From: MED-G82 sp964342675
Lineage (GTDB): Bacteria > Pseudomonadota > Gammaproteobacteria > Magnimaribacterales > D2472
DNA length: 17,003 bases
NCBI GenBank assembly: GCA_964342675.1
Contig: CAYFFR010000032.1
Location: 1 to 17,003 of the forward strand
Reading direction: 5' to 3'
Shown here: positions 1 through 6,215 of the stretch, one piece after another
Position numbering within the stretch: position 1 is the first letter of the stretch
How the letters are laid out: each line of letters opens with the position of its first letter
Notes under the pieces: generated by a model
Database searches by the model: none
Seen by the model: the letters and a program-made list of their open reading frames with translations, nothing else
What the model was told of the DNA's origin: nothing
Translations under genes and position numbers: made by a program

Positions 1-20
1 TGAAAAAAGGCGGAGGAATT

Positions 21-380
21 ATGGGGATAGTTTTTGGTTCCCTAGCATTAATTGGCTCATTTATGGCAGTTTTATTTGGAGCAGCTGGTAGTGCACTTGG
101 TGAGATTGCTGGAGATGCAGACGTTGCTGCAGCTGGAGGAGCAATAGCAACCTATGGATGGATCTTAGTACTAGTATGCATAGTTATTGTTGTTGTTAGC
201 ATTATGATCTTAAATAAAGATGATGCAAAAACACTTGGTATTGCTTTAGCTGGACTATCTGCAGTTGGAATTTTCTTATCACTAGGTAACGTGTTAACAA
301 TAGTATGGTTTGTTCTATGCCTTGTTGGTGGAATCTTAGTAATTGCCGATAAGGGAGCTGGAGAATCTCCCTCGGGTTAA
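21..380 (+). CDS. Small multi-pass membrane protein, function unknown
   Basis: The 119-residue product is very hydrophobic and I do not recognise it with confidence. There are three or four membrane segments: roughly residues 3-29 (glycine/alanine-rich), 44-64 (a run of I, L and V) and 73-108 (long enough for two helices). A short charged loop, NKDDAKT, separates the middle segment from the last part, and the tail is short and polar. A purine-rich Shine-Dalgarno, GGAGG at 12-16, lies 4 nt before the ATG and supports this start. The TGA at 1-3 could end an upstream gene, but that cannot be decided here. The general shape resembles small membrane families such as DUF4064, but the match is too loose to assign. 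The gene ends just before a strong terminator. Confidence 0.7.
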   Translation: MGIVFGSLALIGSFMAVLFGAAGSALGEIAGDADVAAAGGAIATYGWILVLVCIVIVVVSIMILNKDDAKTLGIALAGLSAVGIFLSLGNVLTIVWFVLCLVGGILVIADKGAGESPSG

Positions 381-398
381 ACTTAGAGTATACAAATT

Positions 399-428
399 AA
401 AAAAGGAGGCATGCGCCTCCTTTTTTTT
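399..428. terminator. Bidirectional rho-independent terminator
   Basis: GGAGGC at 405-410 pairs with GCCTCC at 415-420 across a 4-nt ATGC loop. Six A precede the stem and eight T follow it, so the structure works in both directions. It lies between the convergent small membrane protein gene and hsp20, and it is the only clear intrinsic terminator in the window. Confidence 0.93.
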
Positions 429-477
429 ATTAGATAGCCCTGATAAATTACTTTATTTCGAACCTTCTATTTTTATA

Positions 478-930
478 TTATTTACCTAATATTTTTTTAG
501 GCGTTTTTATATCAATCGTTCGAGGCTTTTTCTCTTCAGGAACGATTTTTTCCAATTGAACAGTTAACATTCCATTGGTTAGTTCTGCGCCCCTTACTTC
601 AACATGTTCAGCTAAAGTGAACTGCTGCTTAAATGCTCTTTGAGCAATGCCTTGATAGACCACCTCATTACCATTTTGGACAACCTCAGATTTAGGTCCA
701 GCATGCTCAATTGTTAATACACCTTCAGCAAGCTCAATGGTTAAATCTTCCTTAGACAATCCAGCTACTGCTATATCAATGAAGATGTCATTATCATTTC
801 TTCTAAGATTATAGGGCGGATAAGATGAAGATCTATCTGCAGATTCTGATAGACGTTGTAATCTATCAAATAAGTTTTCAAACCCTAACACACGAGTGGT
901 TAGGAACGGATCGGTAAAATTAAGTACCAT
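478..930 (-). CDS. ibpA: Small heat-shock protein, Hsp20/IbpA family
   Basis: This is an ATP-independent holdase chaperone that binds unfolding proteins and passes them to the DnaK/ClpB systems. The 150-residue product has a short N-terminal arm (1-36), an alpha-crystallin domain at about 37-128, and a short tail. The IbpA-like start of the domain is YPPYNLRR. The hallmark A-x-x-x-N-G-x-L-x-V segment is AELTNGMLTVQL at 115-126, and the tail carries the I-x-I motif as IDI at 139-141. The start codon at 930-928 follows a perfect AGGAGG Shine-Dalgarno at 943-938. That Shine-Dalgarno is partly sequestered in a predicted thermometer hairpin, described separately. The family assignment is firm. The choice of ibpA over another class A Hsp20 name rests on resemblance only. 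Confidence 0.94.
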   Translation of the reverse strand: MVLNFTDPFLTTRVLGFENLFDRLQRLSESADRSSSYPPYNLRRNDNDIFIDIAVAGLSKEDLTIELAEGVLTIEHAGPKSEVVQNGNEVVYQGIAQRAFKQQFTLAEHVEVRGAELTNGMLTVQLEKIVPEEKKPRTIDIKTPKKILGK

Positions 931-1016
931 AATAAGTCCTCCTATAGCGACTTTGTTATGTGCAACCTAATCAGGCTTGCACGGTTAGTTTATGTAGACC
1001 TCTAAAGCATCTACAT
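931..1016 (-). promoter_or_regulatory. ROSE-like RNA thermometer in the hsp20 5' leader
   Basis: Read on the minus strand, the leader can form three successive hairpins. Hairpin 1: 1016-1010 pairs with 998-992 (7 bp, ATGTAGA with TCTACAT, 11-nt loop). Hairpin 2: 982-977 pairs with 965-960 (GTGCAA with TTGCAC), then after a bulged G, CCT pairs with AGG around a GATT loop. Hairpin 3, next to the start: AAGUC at 953-949 pairs with GACUU at 938-934, G948 bulges, and CU at 947-946 pairs with AG at 940-939 around loop AUAGG. In hairpin 3, UCGCU (950-946) faces AGGA (940-937) of the Shine-Dalgarno. That is the UYGCU/AGGA signature of ROSE thermometers, which control hsp20 genes in proteobacteria by melting on heat shock. 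The pairing is seen in sequence; the temperature response is inferred. Confidence 0.82.
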
Positions 1017-1020
1017 CTTC

Positions 1021-1048
1021 TATATATGCACCTAAATAATAATTTCAA
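1021..1048 (-). promoter_or_regulatory. Probable promoter of hsp20
   Basis: On the minus strand, TTGAAA (1048-1043) serves as a -35 box, with a 16-bp spacer and TATATA (1026-1021) as a -10 box. This predicts transcription starting near 1013-1016, just where the first leader hairpin begins. TTGAAA also fits the -35 half of a heat-shock sigma-32 promoter, but the CCCCAT-type -10 is not present, so a housekeeping sigma factor is more likely. Confidence 0.5.
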
Positions 1049-1062
1049 TATTTCTTTTGCTA

Positions 1063-1077
1063 AAAGATTGAATCTTT
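1063..1077. repeat. Perfect 7-bp inverted repeat, possible operator
   Basis: AAAGATT at 1063-1069 and AATCTTT at 1071-1077 are perfectly inverted around a single G. The repeat lies 16-30 bp upstream of the nitroreductase start and upstream of the hsp20 promoter boxes. It could be a small operator. In AT-rich DNA such a short palindrome could also arise by chance. Confidence 0.3.
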
Positions 1078-1092
1078 AATAATCTGTGTATT

Positions 1093-1653
1093 ATGAATAC
1101 AGCTATTAAAAATATTTTATTACGCAATTCACACAGAGAATTAGCAAAACCTTACCCAAGTCCAGATGAAATGGAGATAGTGTATAAAGCAGCTTTAAGA
1201 GCACCCGATCATGCATGGTTAAAACCAACTAGGTTTATTCAAATTACAGGCTCTGGTATTGATAAACTTTCTCAGATATTTGTTCAGTTTGCACAGGATC
1301 ATTTACAAGATACCACTGCAGGTATTTTGGAAAAATATAAACAGGCACCATTCAGAGCACCGATGATTATTGTGTTAATTACTAAGGTCACTGATCACCC
1401 AAAAGTCCCAATAACTGAACAAATGTTATCCACTGCTGCAGCTGGTGAAAATATATTGTTAGCACTTAACGCCCTTAACTATGGAGCCATATGGCGCACT
1501 GGTTCTTTCGCATTGAATGATGAAATAGGTAAATATTTAGGATTAGAGGACGACCATAAAGTGCTTGGCTATATTTATGTTGGCACACCTATTGGAAAAC
1601 CTAAGAAGTTGCCTGATCGGAACATAAGCGACCATTTAACTATTTGGGAATAG
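1093..1653 (+). CDS. ydjA: YdjA-like nitroreductase-family flavoprotein
   Basis: This 186-residue protein belongs to the small, YdjA-type subgroup of the nitroreductase family. These are FMN-dependent NAD(P)H oxidoreductases whose physiological substrate is mostly unknown. E. coli YdjA has nearly the same length. The N-terminal arginine region RNSHRELAKP (about 11-20) and RAPDH (36-40) sit where FMN phosphate contacts are expected. The APFRAPMIIV segment near 85-94 and the GAIWRTG segment near residues 132-138 are characteristic of the subgroup. No good Shine-Dalgarno is visible before the ATG, and the promoter is unclear. The gene is divergent from hsp20, with 162 bp between the starts. The 47-bp gap after it and the good ribosome site of the next gene suggest it may or may not share a transcript with what follows. 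Confidence 0.88.
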   Translation: MNTAIKNILLRNSHRELAKPYPSPDEMEIVYKAALRAPDHAWLKPTRFIQITGSGIDKLSQIFVQFAQDHLQDTTAGILEKYKQAPFRAPMIIVLITKVTDHPKVPITEQMLSTAAAGENILLALNALNYGAIWRTGSFALNDEIGKYLGLEDDHKVLGYIYVGTPIGKPKKLPDRNISDHLTIWE

Positions 1654-1700
1654 AATTTTTCTATCCTATCTATACAATAAGAATCTAATAGGAGTAAATT

Positions 1701-2096
1701 ATGATTACATTACTTTATGCATCTTTGCTTGGAATACTAGTTATTTTCTTAGCCTACAAAACAGGCATGACTCGGTTAAAAGAAAACAACTTACTCGGCG
1801 ATGGTAACTCGTCTTCAATGCTCCAAGCTATCAGAGCCCATGGCAATCTTATCGAATACTTACCAATCTTTTTAATTTTATTAGGCTTAATAGAAATGCA
1901 AAATGTTGCGGCATGGCAATTACATACCGTTGGATCCATATTTTTTGTTGGACGTATTTTGCATGCTTATGGAATGTACATATCTAGTGAAAGCACTCCT
2001 TTTAGGATGGCTGGAATTATATTTACTTGGATCAGCATTCTTGCATTGAGCATCAGTGGTATTACTTTATATATCAGCGCCTTAGGTGTTATTTGA
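1701..2096 (+). CDS. MAPEG-family inner-membrane protein
   Basis: The 131-residue product has about four transmembrane helices and matches the MAPEG family (membrane-associated proteins in eicosanoid and glutathione metabolism). Bacterial members include E. coli YecN and glutathione-transferase-like proteins, mostly of unknown function. The signature R-A-H-G-N-x-x-E is seen at R45-N49-E52 at the start of the second helix, and the later GRILHAYGM segment is also typical. A clear Shine-Dalgarno, AGGAG at 1690-1694, is spaced 6 nt from the ATG. Whether this protein conjugates glutathione cannot be read from sequence. Family membership is secure; substrate is unknown. Confidence 0.9.
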   Translation: MITLLYASLLGILVIFLAYKTGMTRLKENNLLGDGNSSSMLQAIRAHGNLIEYLPIFLILLGLIEMQNVAAWQLHTVGSIFFVGRILHAYGMYISSESTPFRMAGIIFTWISILALSISGITLYISALGVI

Positions 2097-2127
2097 ACTT
2101 TTCATTAAAAATGGTATCTAATAGAGT

Positions 2128-2535
2128 ATGAAACAATTATTGAGCATATTTTTCATATTAAGTTCTTTCATCATTTATGCAGAAGATGAAAAAGCTATAG
2201 AACTTAAAGATACGGTTTGGCAATTAGCTAAGAATGGCTCCAATAACCGTTTTCATGGTCAAGGCCAGGTCGTTTATCTTATGGCAGGCGATGCCTACAG
2301 AACTTGGCAAGCAAGACAATCACAAGACTGGGATCAATTTGCTATGACCGATAGTCGAGATCTGGAACGATTGATTAAAGGAGATGCAATCAAGATAGTT
2401 GCAACAAAATTTAATAACAAAGTTTTAGAGATTCAGCTATTATCAGGACCAGAAAAAAACAAAACTTTTTTTCTTATAAAAGAAGAGTTGCTAAAAAATT
2501 TTTTATTAATGGAGAATGGTATTGAGACAACTTAA
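2128..2535 (+). CDS. Secreted protein of unknown function
   Basis: I do not recognise this 135-residue protein. It begins with a short basic start and a hydrophobic stretch (MKQLLSIFFILSSFIIYAED), which reads as a cleavable signal peptide ending near residue 18 (YA-ED). The mature part is mixed and soluble. It has a glycine-containing N-terminal section (NGSNNRFHGQGQVVYLMAG), a tryptophan-rich middle (TWQARQSQDWDQF) and an amphipathic C-terminal half. The lack of cysteine and lipobox points to a soluble periplasmic protein. Its 3' end overlaps the next gene, a lipoprotein, by 20 nt or 14 nt depending on that gene's start. The two are therefore probably translated together and could act together in the envelope. 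No strong Shine-Dalgarno is present. Confidence 0.7.
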   Translation: MKQLLSIFFILSSFIIYAEDEKAIELKDTVWQLAKNGSNNRFHGQGQVVYLMAGDAYRTWQARQSQDWDQFAMTDSRDLERLIKGDAIKIVATKFNNKVLEIQLLSGPEKNKTFFLIKEELLKNFLLMENGIETT

Positions 2536-2983
2536 TCTATATTTTCTTGGCATAATTTTTTTAGTCACAAGTTGTGCCTATAACTCACAAAGACCGGATG
2601 TTGTTGATCGTTCAGTTGCTCAACGCATGCAAACCGTATTGTTTGCTACTGTGGTTTCGGTAGATAAGGTAGTTATTGAAGGTGACCGTGAGGTTGGTGC
2701 AGCCACTGGAGCAGTGATTGGAGCTGCTGCTGGTCAGTCCGTTAGTGATTCAGATATAGAATCAGGAGTTGGCGGCATAGTTGGAGGCTTAGTAGGCTCT
2801 GCTATTGGATCATCCATTGGTAATGCCGCAACTAGAAAAAATGCAATAGAATTACTGTTAGATCTAGACGATGGCAAAATGGTCTCTATTATTCAAGAGG
2901 AAAGCGATTATTCCTTTATGCCAGGACAAAGAGTAAAGATTATTAAAAGTGCAGGCAAATCAAGGGTCTTACCTCTTGAATGA
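2516..2983 (+). CDS. Outer-membrane lipoprotein with glycine zipper (SlyB/Pcp-like)
   Basis: The product has a lipoprotein signal peptide ending in the lipobox V-T-S-C, with Cys20 as the lipidation site. A glycine-zipper segment at about 61-102 follows (GAATGAVIGAAAGQ and GVGGIVGGLVGSAIGSSIG), as in SlyB, Pcp and 17-kDa antigen lipoproteins. The C-terminal part (about 108-155) looks like a small beta domain ending in GQRVKII, typical of SlyB. Such proteins sit in the outer membrane and are thought to stabilise it. The start is uncertain. GGAG at 2511-2514 is too close to the ATG at 2516 but well spaced (7 nt) for TTG at 2522, which would give 153 residues starting MRQLN. The gene overlaps its upstream neighbour, and its stop overlaps recX by 4 nt. 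Confidence 0.85.
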   Translation: MVLRQLNLYFLGIIFLVTSCAYNSQRPDVVDRSVAQRMQTVLFATVVSVDKVVIEGDREVGAATGAVIGAAAGQSVSDSDIESGVGGIVGGLVGSAIGSSIGNAATRKNAIELLLDLDDGKMVSIIQEESDYSFMPGQRVKIIKSAGKSRVLPLE

Positions 2984-3429
2984 CGTCTGATCACTACATT
3001 ACTACATACAATAAAGCACTCGATTTGATCTCAAGGCGGGAGCATTCCGCTTTCGAGCTAAAACAAAAGCTATATAAGCGTTATCCTGATCAAGATAGTG
3101 AGATTGAAGAGGTAATTCATAAACTCATTGAAAATAAATTACTAGACGATGCTCGTTTTGCAGAAATGTATACCATAGCCCGGTCAAAAAAGGGGTTTGG
3201 ACCAAAAAAGATTGAATTAGAGCTTGTGCGCAAGCATGTAAAATCAGAATACATTTTTCAAGCATTGCAAGTAATTGAAGACTGGACCCAAGTACTTAAT
3301 GATGTGCTAATTAAGAAGTACCATAACCAACCAATTAGAGATTATAAAGATCTTATGCAACGTAAAAAGTTTGTCTATAACAGGGGATTTTCTCAAGATC
3401 AAATAGAGTCTGTTTTATCTGAACCGTGA
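2980..3429 (+). CDS. recX: RecA regulator RecX
   Basis: RecX binds RecA filaments and limits recombination and SOS signalling. The 149-residue protein is of normal family length and is built of tandem three-helix repeats. The family landmarks are visible: a first repeat ALDLISRREHSAFELKQKL near residues 12-30, then IEEVIHKLIENKLLDDARFAEMYTIARSKKGFGPKKIELEL across about 42-82, and a final repeat ending in RKKFVYNRGFSQDQIESVL. Its ATG overlaps the stop of the lipoprotein gene (ATGA at 2980-2983), which indicates translational coupling. In many gammaproteobacteria recX follows recA. Here there is no recA in view, and recX instead precedes dnaX and recR. Confidence 0.93.
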   Translation: MTSDHYITTYNKALDLISRREHSAFELKQKLYKRYPDQDSEIEEVIHKLIENKLLDDARFAEMYTIARSKKGFGPKKIELELVRKHVKSEYIFQALQVIEDWTQVLNDVLIKKYHNQPIRDYKDLMQRKKFVYNRGFSQDQIESVLSEP

Positions 3430-3443
3430 TATTATAATTGGCT

Positions 3444-5063
3444 ATGTCCTATGAGGTGTTAGCTAGAAAATACCGACCTTCAAAATTTTCTGAAGTTGTT
3501 GGCCAAGATCATGTTTTAAGACCGTTACAAAATAGCTTAAAAAATAATAAATTACACCAAGCATATATCTTTAGTGGAACAAGAGGGGTGGGTAAAACGA
3601 CTATTGGTAGGCTTTTAGCAAAGTCGTTGAACTGCGAATCTATCTCCAAAGATGCTGAGCCATGTAATACATGTACTTCTTGTAATGAAATCATGGCTGG
3701 TAGCCATTTAGAATTCTTAGAAATTGATGCAGCATCTAAAACGGGCGTTGATAGCATGAGAGAATTGCTTGAAACAGCGCTATATAAACCTTCTAATGCA
3801 CAGTACAAAATATATTTAATTGACGAAGTTCATATGCTTTCTAAAAGCAGCTTCAATGCTTTATTAAAAACGCTAGAAGAACCTCCACCACATATTATTT
3901 TTTTAATGGCCACTACTGAGATTGAAAAAGTACCAAAAACTGTTCTATCAAGGTGTTTACAGTTTAATTTGAAAGCCATTCCTCAATCCCTTATATCTGC
4001 CCACATAACTGAGTTATTAAAGCAAGAAAAGATAAAATCTGATCCGACCTCAATTGATCTAATTGCAGCTAGTGCACTTGGATCGTTAAGAGATGGCCTA
4101 ACATTATTAGATCAAGCTATTGCATATGGAAATGGAGCTTTAAATGGCGATGAGGTCAAGGAGTTATTAGGAACAATTGATGATAGCTATATCTATGAAT
4201 TATTAGAAAATATTTTTGTAGGTAATGGACAAGGCGCACATAATGCTTTATTTAAAATTACTGAACTGCAGGCTGAATACGAGATGGTGCTTAAGGCAGT
4301 AATTAATGCCATCCATGAAATCACTCTATATCAAGAACTCAAAGAAGTTAATAAAACAGAAATAAAGATGCTAGGAGGCTTAATTGATTCTCAATTACTT
4401 CAATTATTTTATGAAATCAGCATCAATTCTCTTGATAAATTTCATGTGCATCCAAATCCTTATCAGGCTTTGGAATTATGCATTCTCAGAATGTTAACTT
4501 TTGCTCATCTCAATTCATCAGATAATAACACTGATGAAAAAAAAAATTCTAAGCACCGACAATCACAGTTAAAGTCAACCCCTGTTTCATCTGTTAAAAC
4601 AAAAATATCTGACGATATCCAGACACATGAAAATGACGATGATCATATTACAGATAAAACGAAAGCTGTTCAGTCATTCACAATGGATTTGCAGGATTGG
4701 AACAAAGATTTTTATCAATTAGAGCTGTCTGATGTAGCACAAGAGATAACTTCACAATGGCAATTGGATAAAGCTTATGAAAACACTCTAATATTTACCA
4801 GACCAAGAAATAGCATTGATTTAACTGAATCTATGATGGATGAGTTCGTTAGCTCTATTGAACAACAATTTAATATTAAACCTGAGATCAAGACTCATGA
4901 AGGAGAGGTTTCCATGTCTCCGAATATTTTGTTCAATCAAGAGTCAGAAAAAGAGATTGCGGCCTCCCACAAAGCTTTAAATGAGCAGCCAGTGATAGCT
5001 GATATTTTAAAATCATTTAATGGAAAAATTAATACGGATACAATAAAGACTAAGAAAACATGA
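3444..5063 (+). CDS. dnaX: DNA polymerase III subunit tau (and probably gamma)
   Basis: This is the ATPase subunit of the clamp loader, which loads the beta clamp and, as tau, ties polymerase cores and DnaB together. I chose ATG 3444 because the protein then begins MSYEVLARKYRP, as in E. coli; an in-frame TTG at 3438 is less likely. Visible elements are Walker A GTRGVGKT with K51, zinc ligands C64, C74, C77 and C80, Walker B DEVH at 127-130, and the SRC arginine finger R170. Domain III ends near residue 355. A charged linker follows, then a C-terminal tau region (about 415-539) resembling E. coli domain V. At 539 residues it is shorter than E. coli tau (643), mostly in the linker. A ten-A run just after domain III could produce a gamma form of about 369 residues. 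The stop overlaps recR by 4 nt. Confidence 0.96.
   Translation: MSYEVLARKYRPSKFSEVVGQDHVLRPLQNSLKNNKLHQAYIFSGTRGVGKTTIGRLLAKSLNCESISKDAEPCNTCTSCNEIMAGSHLEFLEIDAASKTGVDSMRELLETALYKPSNAQYKIYLIDEVHMLSKSSFNALLKTLEEPPPHIIFLMATTEIEKVPKTVLSRCLQFNLKAIPQSLISAHITELLKQEKIKSDPTSIDLIAASALGSLRDGLTLLDQAIAYGNGALNGDEVKELLGTIDDSYIYELLENIFVGNGQGAHNALFKITELQAEYEMVLKAVINAIHEITLYQELKEVNKTEIKMLGGLIDSQLLQLFYEISINSLDKFHVHPNPYQALELCILRMLTFAHLNSSDNNTDEKKNSKHRQSQLKSTPVSSVKTKISDDIQTHENDDDHITDKTKAVQSFTMDLQDWNKDFYQLELSDVAQEITSQWQLDKAYENTLIFTRPRNSIDLTESMMDEFVSSIEQQFNIKPEIKTHEGEVSMSPNILFNQESEKEIAASHKALNEQPVIADILKSFNGKINTDTIKTKKT
4537..4552 (+). other. Slippery A10 run with shifted-frame stop in dnaX
   Basis: Ten consecutive A occupy 4537-4546. 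In the reading frame they form GAA AAA AAA AAT (codons 365-368), so an in-frame A-AAA-AAA heptamer lies at 4538-4544. A -1 ribosomal shift, or one extra A in the transcript, reads AAA TTC TAA and stops at 4550-4552, giving a 369-residue product. Losing one A stops at the TAA eight codons past the run, giving about 375 residues. I see no convincing downstream hairpin or upstream Shine-Dalgarno-like stimulator, which favours transcriptional slippage over ribosomal shifting. Confidence 0.65.
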
Positions 5064-5647
5064 ACAGAGATTTATTATTTGAATTAATAGAGGCACTAAC
5101 AATTCTACCAGGTGTAGGTAAGAAATCTGCTCAGCGCATGGCGTTATATTTATTAGATAAGAATAAAGATGGAGCCAAACATTTGGCTGCTATTTTAGGA
5201 GAATCTATAGATGCCATAAATAGATGTAGCCAGTGCAGACTCTTAACCTCAAAAGAGATCTGCCAAATTTGCATGGATTCAAGCAGGGATACTGCTCGAT
5301 TGTGTGTTGTGGAGAATCCGTCTGATGTTTTAGCCATAGAGTCAACTCAAGGCTTCAGAGGTAGGTATTTCGTCTTAATGGGAAGATTATCTCCCATTGA
5401 TGGTATCAGCCCGGAAGATTTAGGCATACCAACCATCATTAATAGAGTAAAGAATGAATCTATTGAAGAAGTGATTTTAGCAACCAGTTCAACTATTGAA
5501 GGTGATGCAACAGCTATTTACATTAAAGATCAACTGACAGATGTTAAAGTATCAAGAATCTCTCATGGCATTCCTATTGGTGGTGAATTAGAGTATGTTG
5601 ATGGGAATACAATAGCTAAGGCTATTCAAGGTAGAATCGATCTTTGA
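5060..5647 (+). CDS. recR: Recombination mediator protein RecR
   Basis: RecR works with RecO (and RecF) to load RecA on single-stranded gaps coated with SSB. The 195-residue protein shows the expected order. A helix-hairpin-helix lies at about 11-30 (LPGVGKKSAQRMA). A Cys4 zinc finger follows, with C56, C59, C68 and C71. A Toprim domain starts at RLCVVENPSDV, with E85 as its conserved acidic residue, and a C-terminal part includes RISHGIPIGGELEYVD. The ATG overlaps the dnaX stop in an ATGA at 5060-5063. In most bacteria ybaB lies between dnaX and recR; it is absent here. Confidence 0.97.
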   Translation: MNRDLLFELIEALTILPGVGKKSAQRMALYLLDKNKDGAKHLAAILGESIDAINRCSQCRLLTSKEICQICMDSSRDTARLCVVENPSDVLAIESTQGFRGRYFVLMGRLSPIDGISPEDLGIPTIINRVKNESIEEVILATSSTIEGDATAIYIKDQLTDVKVSRISHGIPIGGELEYVDGNTIAKAIQGRIDL

Positions 5648-5648
5648 T

Positions 5649-6215
5649 ATGACAATTAAATCAGATAAATGGATTAAAAAGATGGCAATGGATCATAAAA
5701 TGATAGAGCCCTTTACAGAAAAGCAGATCAGAGATAGTGAAGGTCATCGAGTGATATCTTATGGCGTGTCAAGTTTTGGTTACGATGTGAGATGTGCAGA
5801 TGAATTTAAGGTATTTACTAACATTCATTCAGCTACCGTTGATCCAAAATCATTCGATCAAGATAGTTTTGTCGATATCAAATCTGATGTATGCATCATA
5901 CCTCCAAACTCATTTGCTCTAGCTAGAACTGTTGAATATTTCAAGATTCCTCGCAACGTTTTAACTATATGCTTAGGAAAGTCTACATACGCACGTTGCG
6001 GAATCATTGTAAATGTCACTCCTCTTGAGCCTGAATGGGAAGGGCATGTTACCCTTGAGTTTTCTAATACTACAACCCTACCAGCTAAAATATATTCAGG
6101 GGAGGGAGTAGCCCAAATGATCTTCTTTGAGTCAGATGAAGACTGTGAAACAAGCTATAAAGATAGGCAGGGTAAATATCAAGGTCAGACCGGAGTAACC
6201 TTACCCAAAACTTAA
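5649..6215 (+). CDS. dcd: dCTP deaminase
   Basis: Dcd deaminates dCTP to dUTP, the main route to dUMP and then dTTP in many proteobacteria. The 188-residue sequence is the long-start form seen in pseudomonads and alphaproteobacteria (MTIKSDKWIKKMA...), not the E. coli form. Active-site elements are visible: GKSTYARCG with S112 and R116, and TLEFSN with the catalytic E137. The C-terminal lid, GKYQGQTGVTLPKT, is intact. The ATG starts 1 nt after the recR stop, so dcd is the last gene of the recX-dnaX-recR-dcd unit. Its final 15 bp overlap the end of the convergent DUF3108 gene, so there is no room for an intergenic terminator. Confidence 0.97.
   Translation: MTIKSDKWIKKMAMDHKMIEPFTEKQIRDSEGHRVISYGVSSFGYDVRCADEFKVFTNIHSATVDPKSFDQDSFVDIKSDVCIIPPNSFALARTVEYFKIPRNVLTICLGKSTYARCGIIVNVTPLEPEWEGHVTLEFSNTTTLPAKIYSGEGVAQMIFFESDEDCETSYKDRQGKYQGQTGVTLPKT

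Noticed and set aside
1648..1670. Possible hairpin (ATAG, AATTTTT loop, CTAT) after the nitroreductase gene
   Set aside because: A 4-bp A-T-rich stem without a T tract is too weak to call a terminator.
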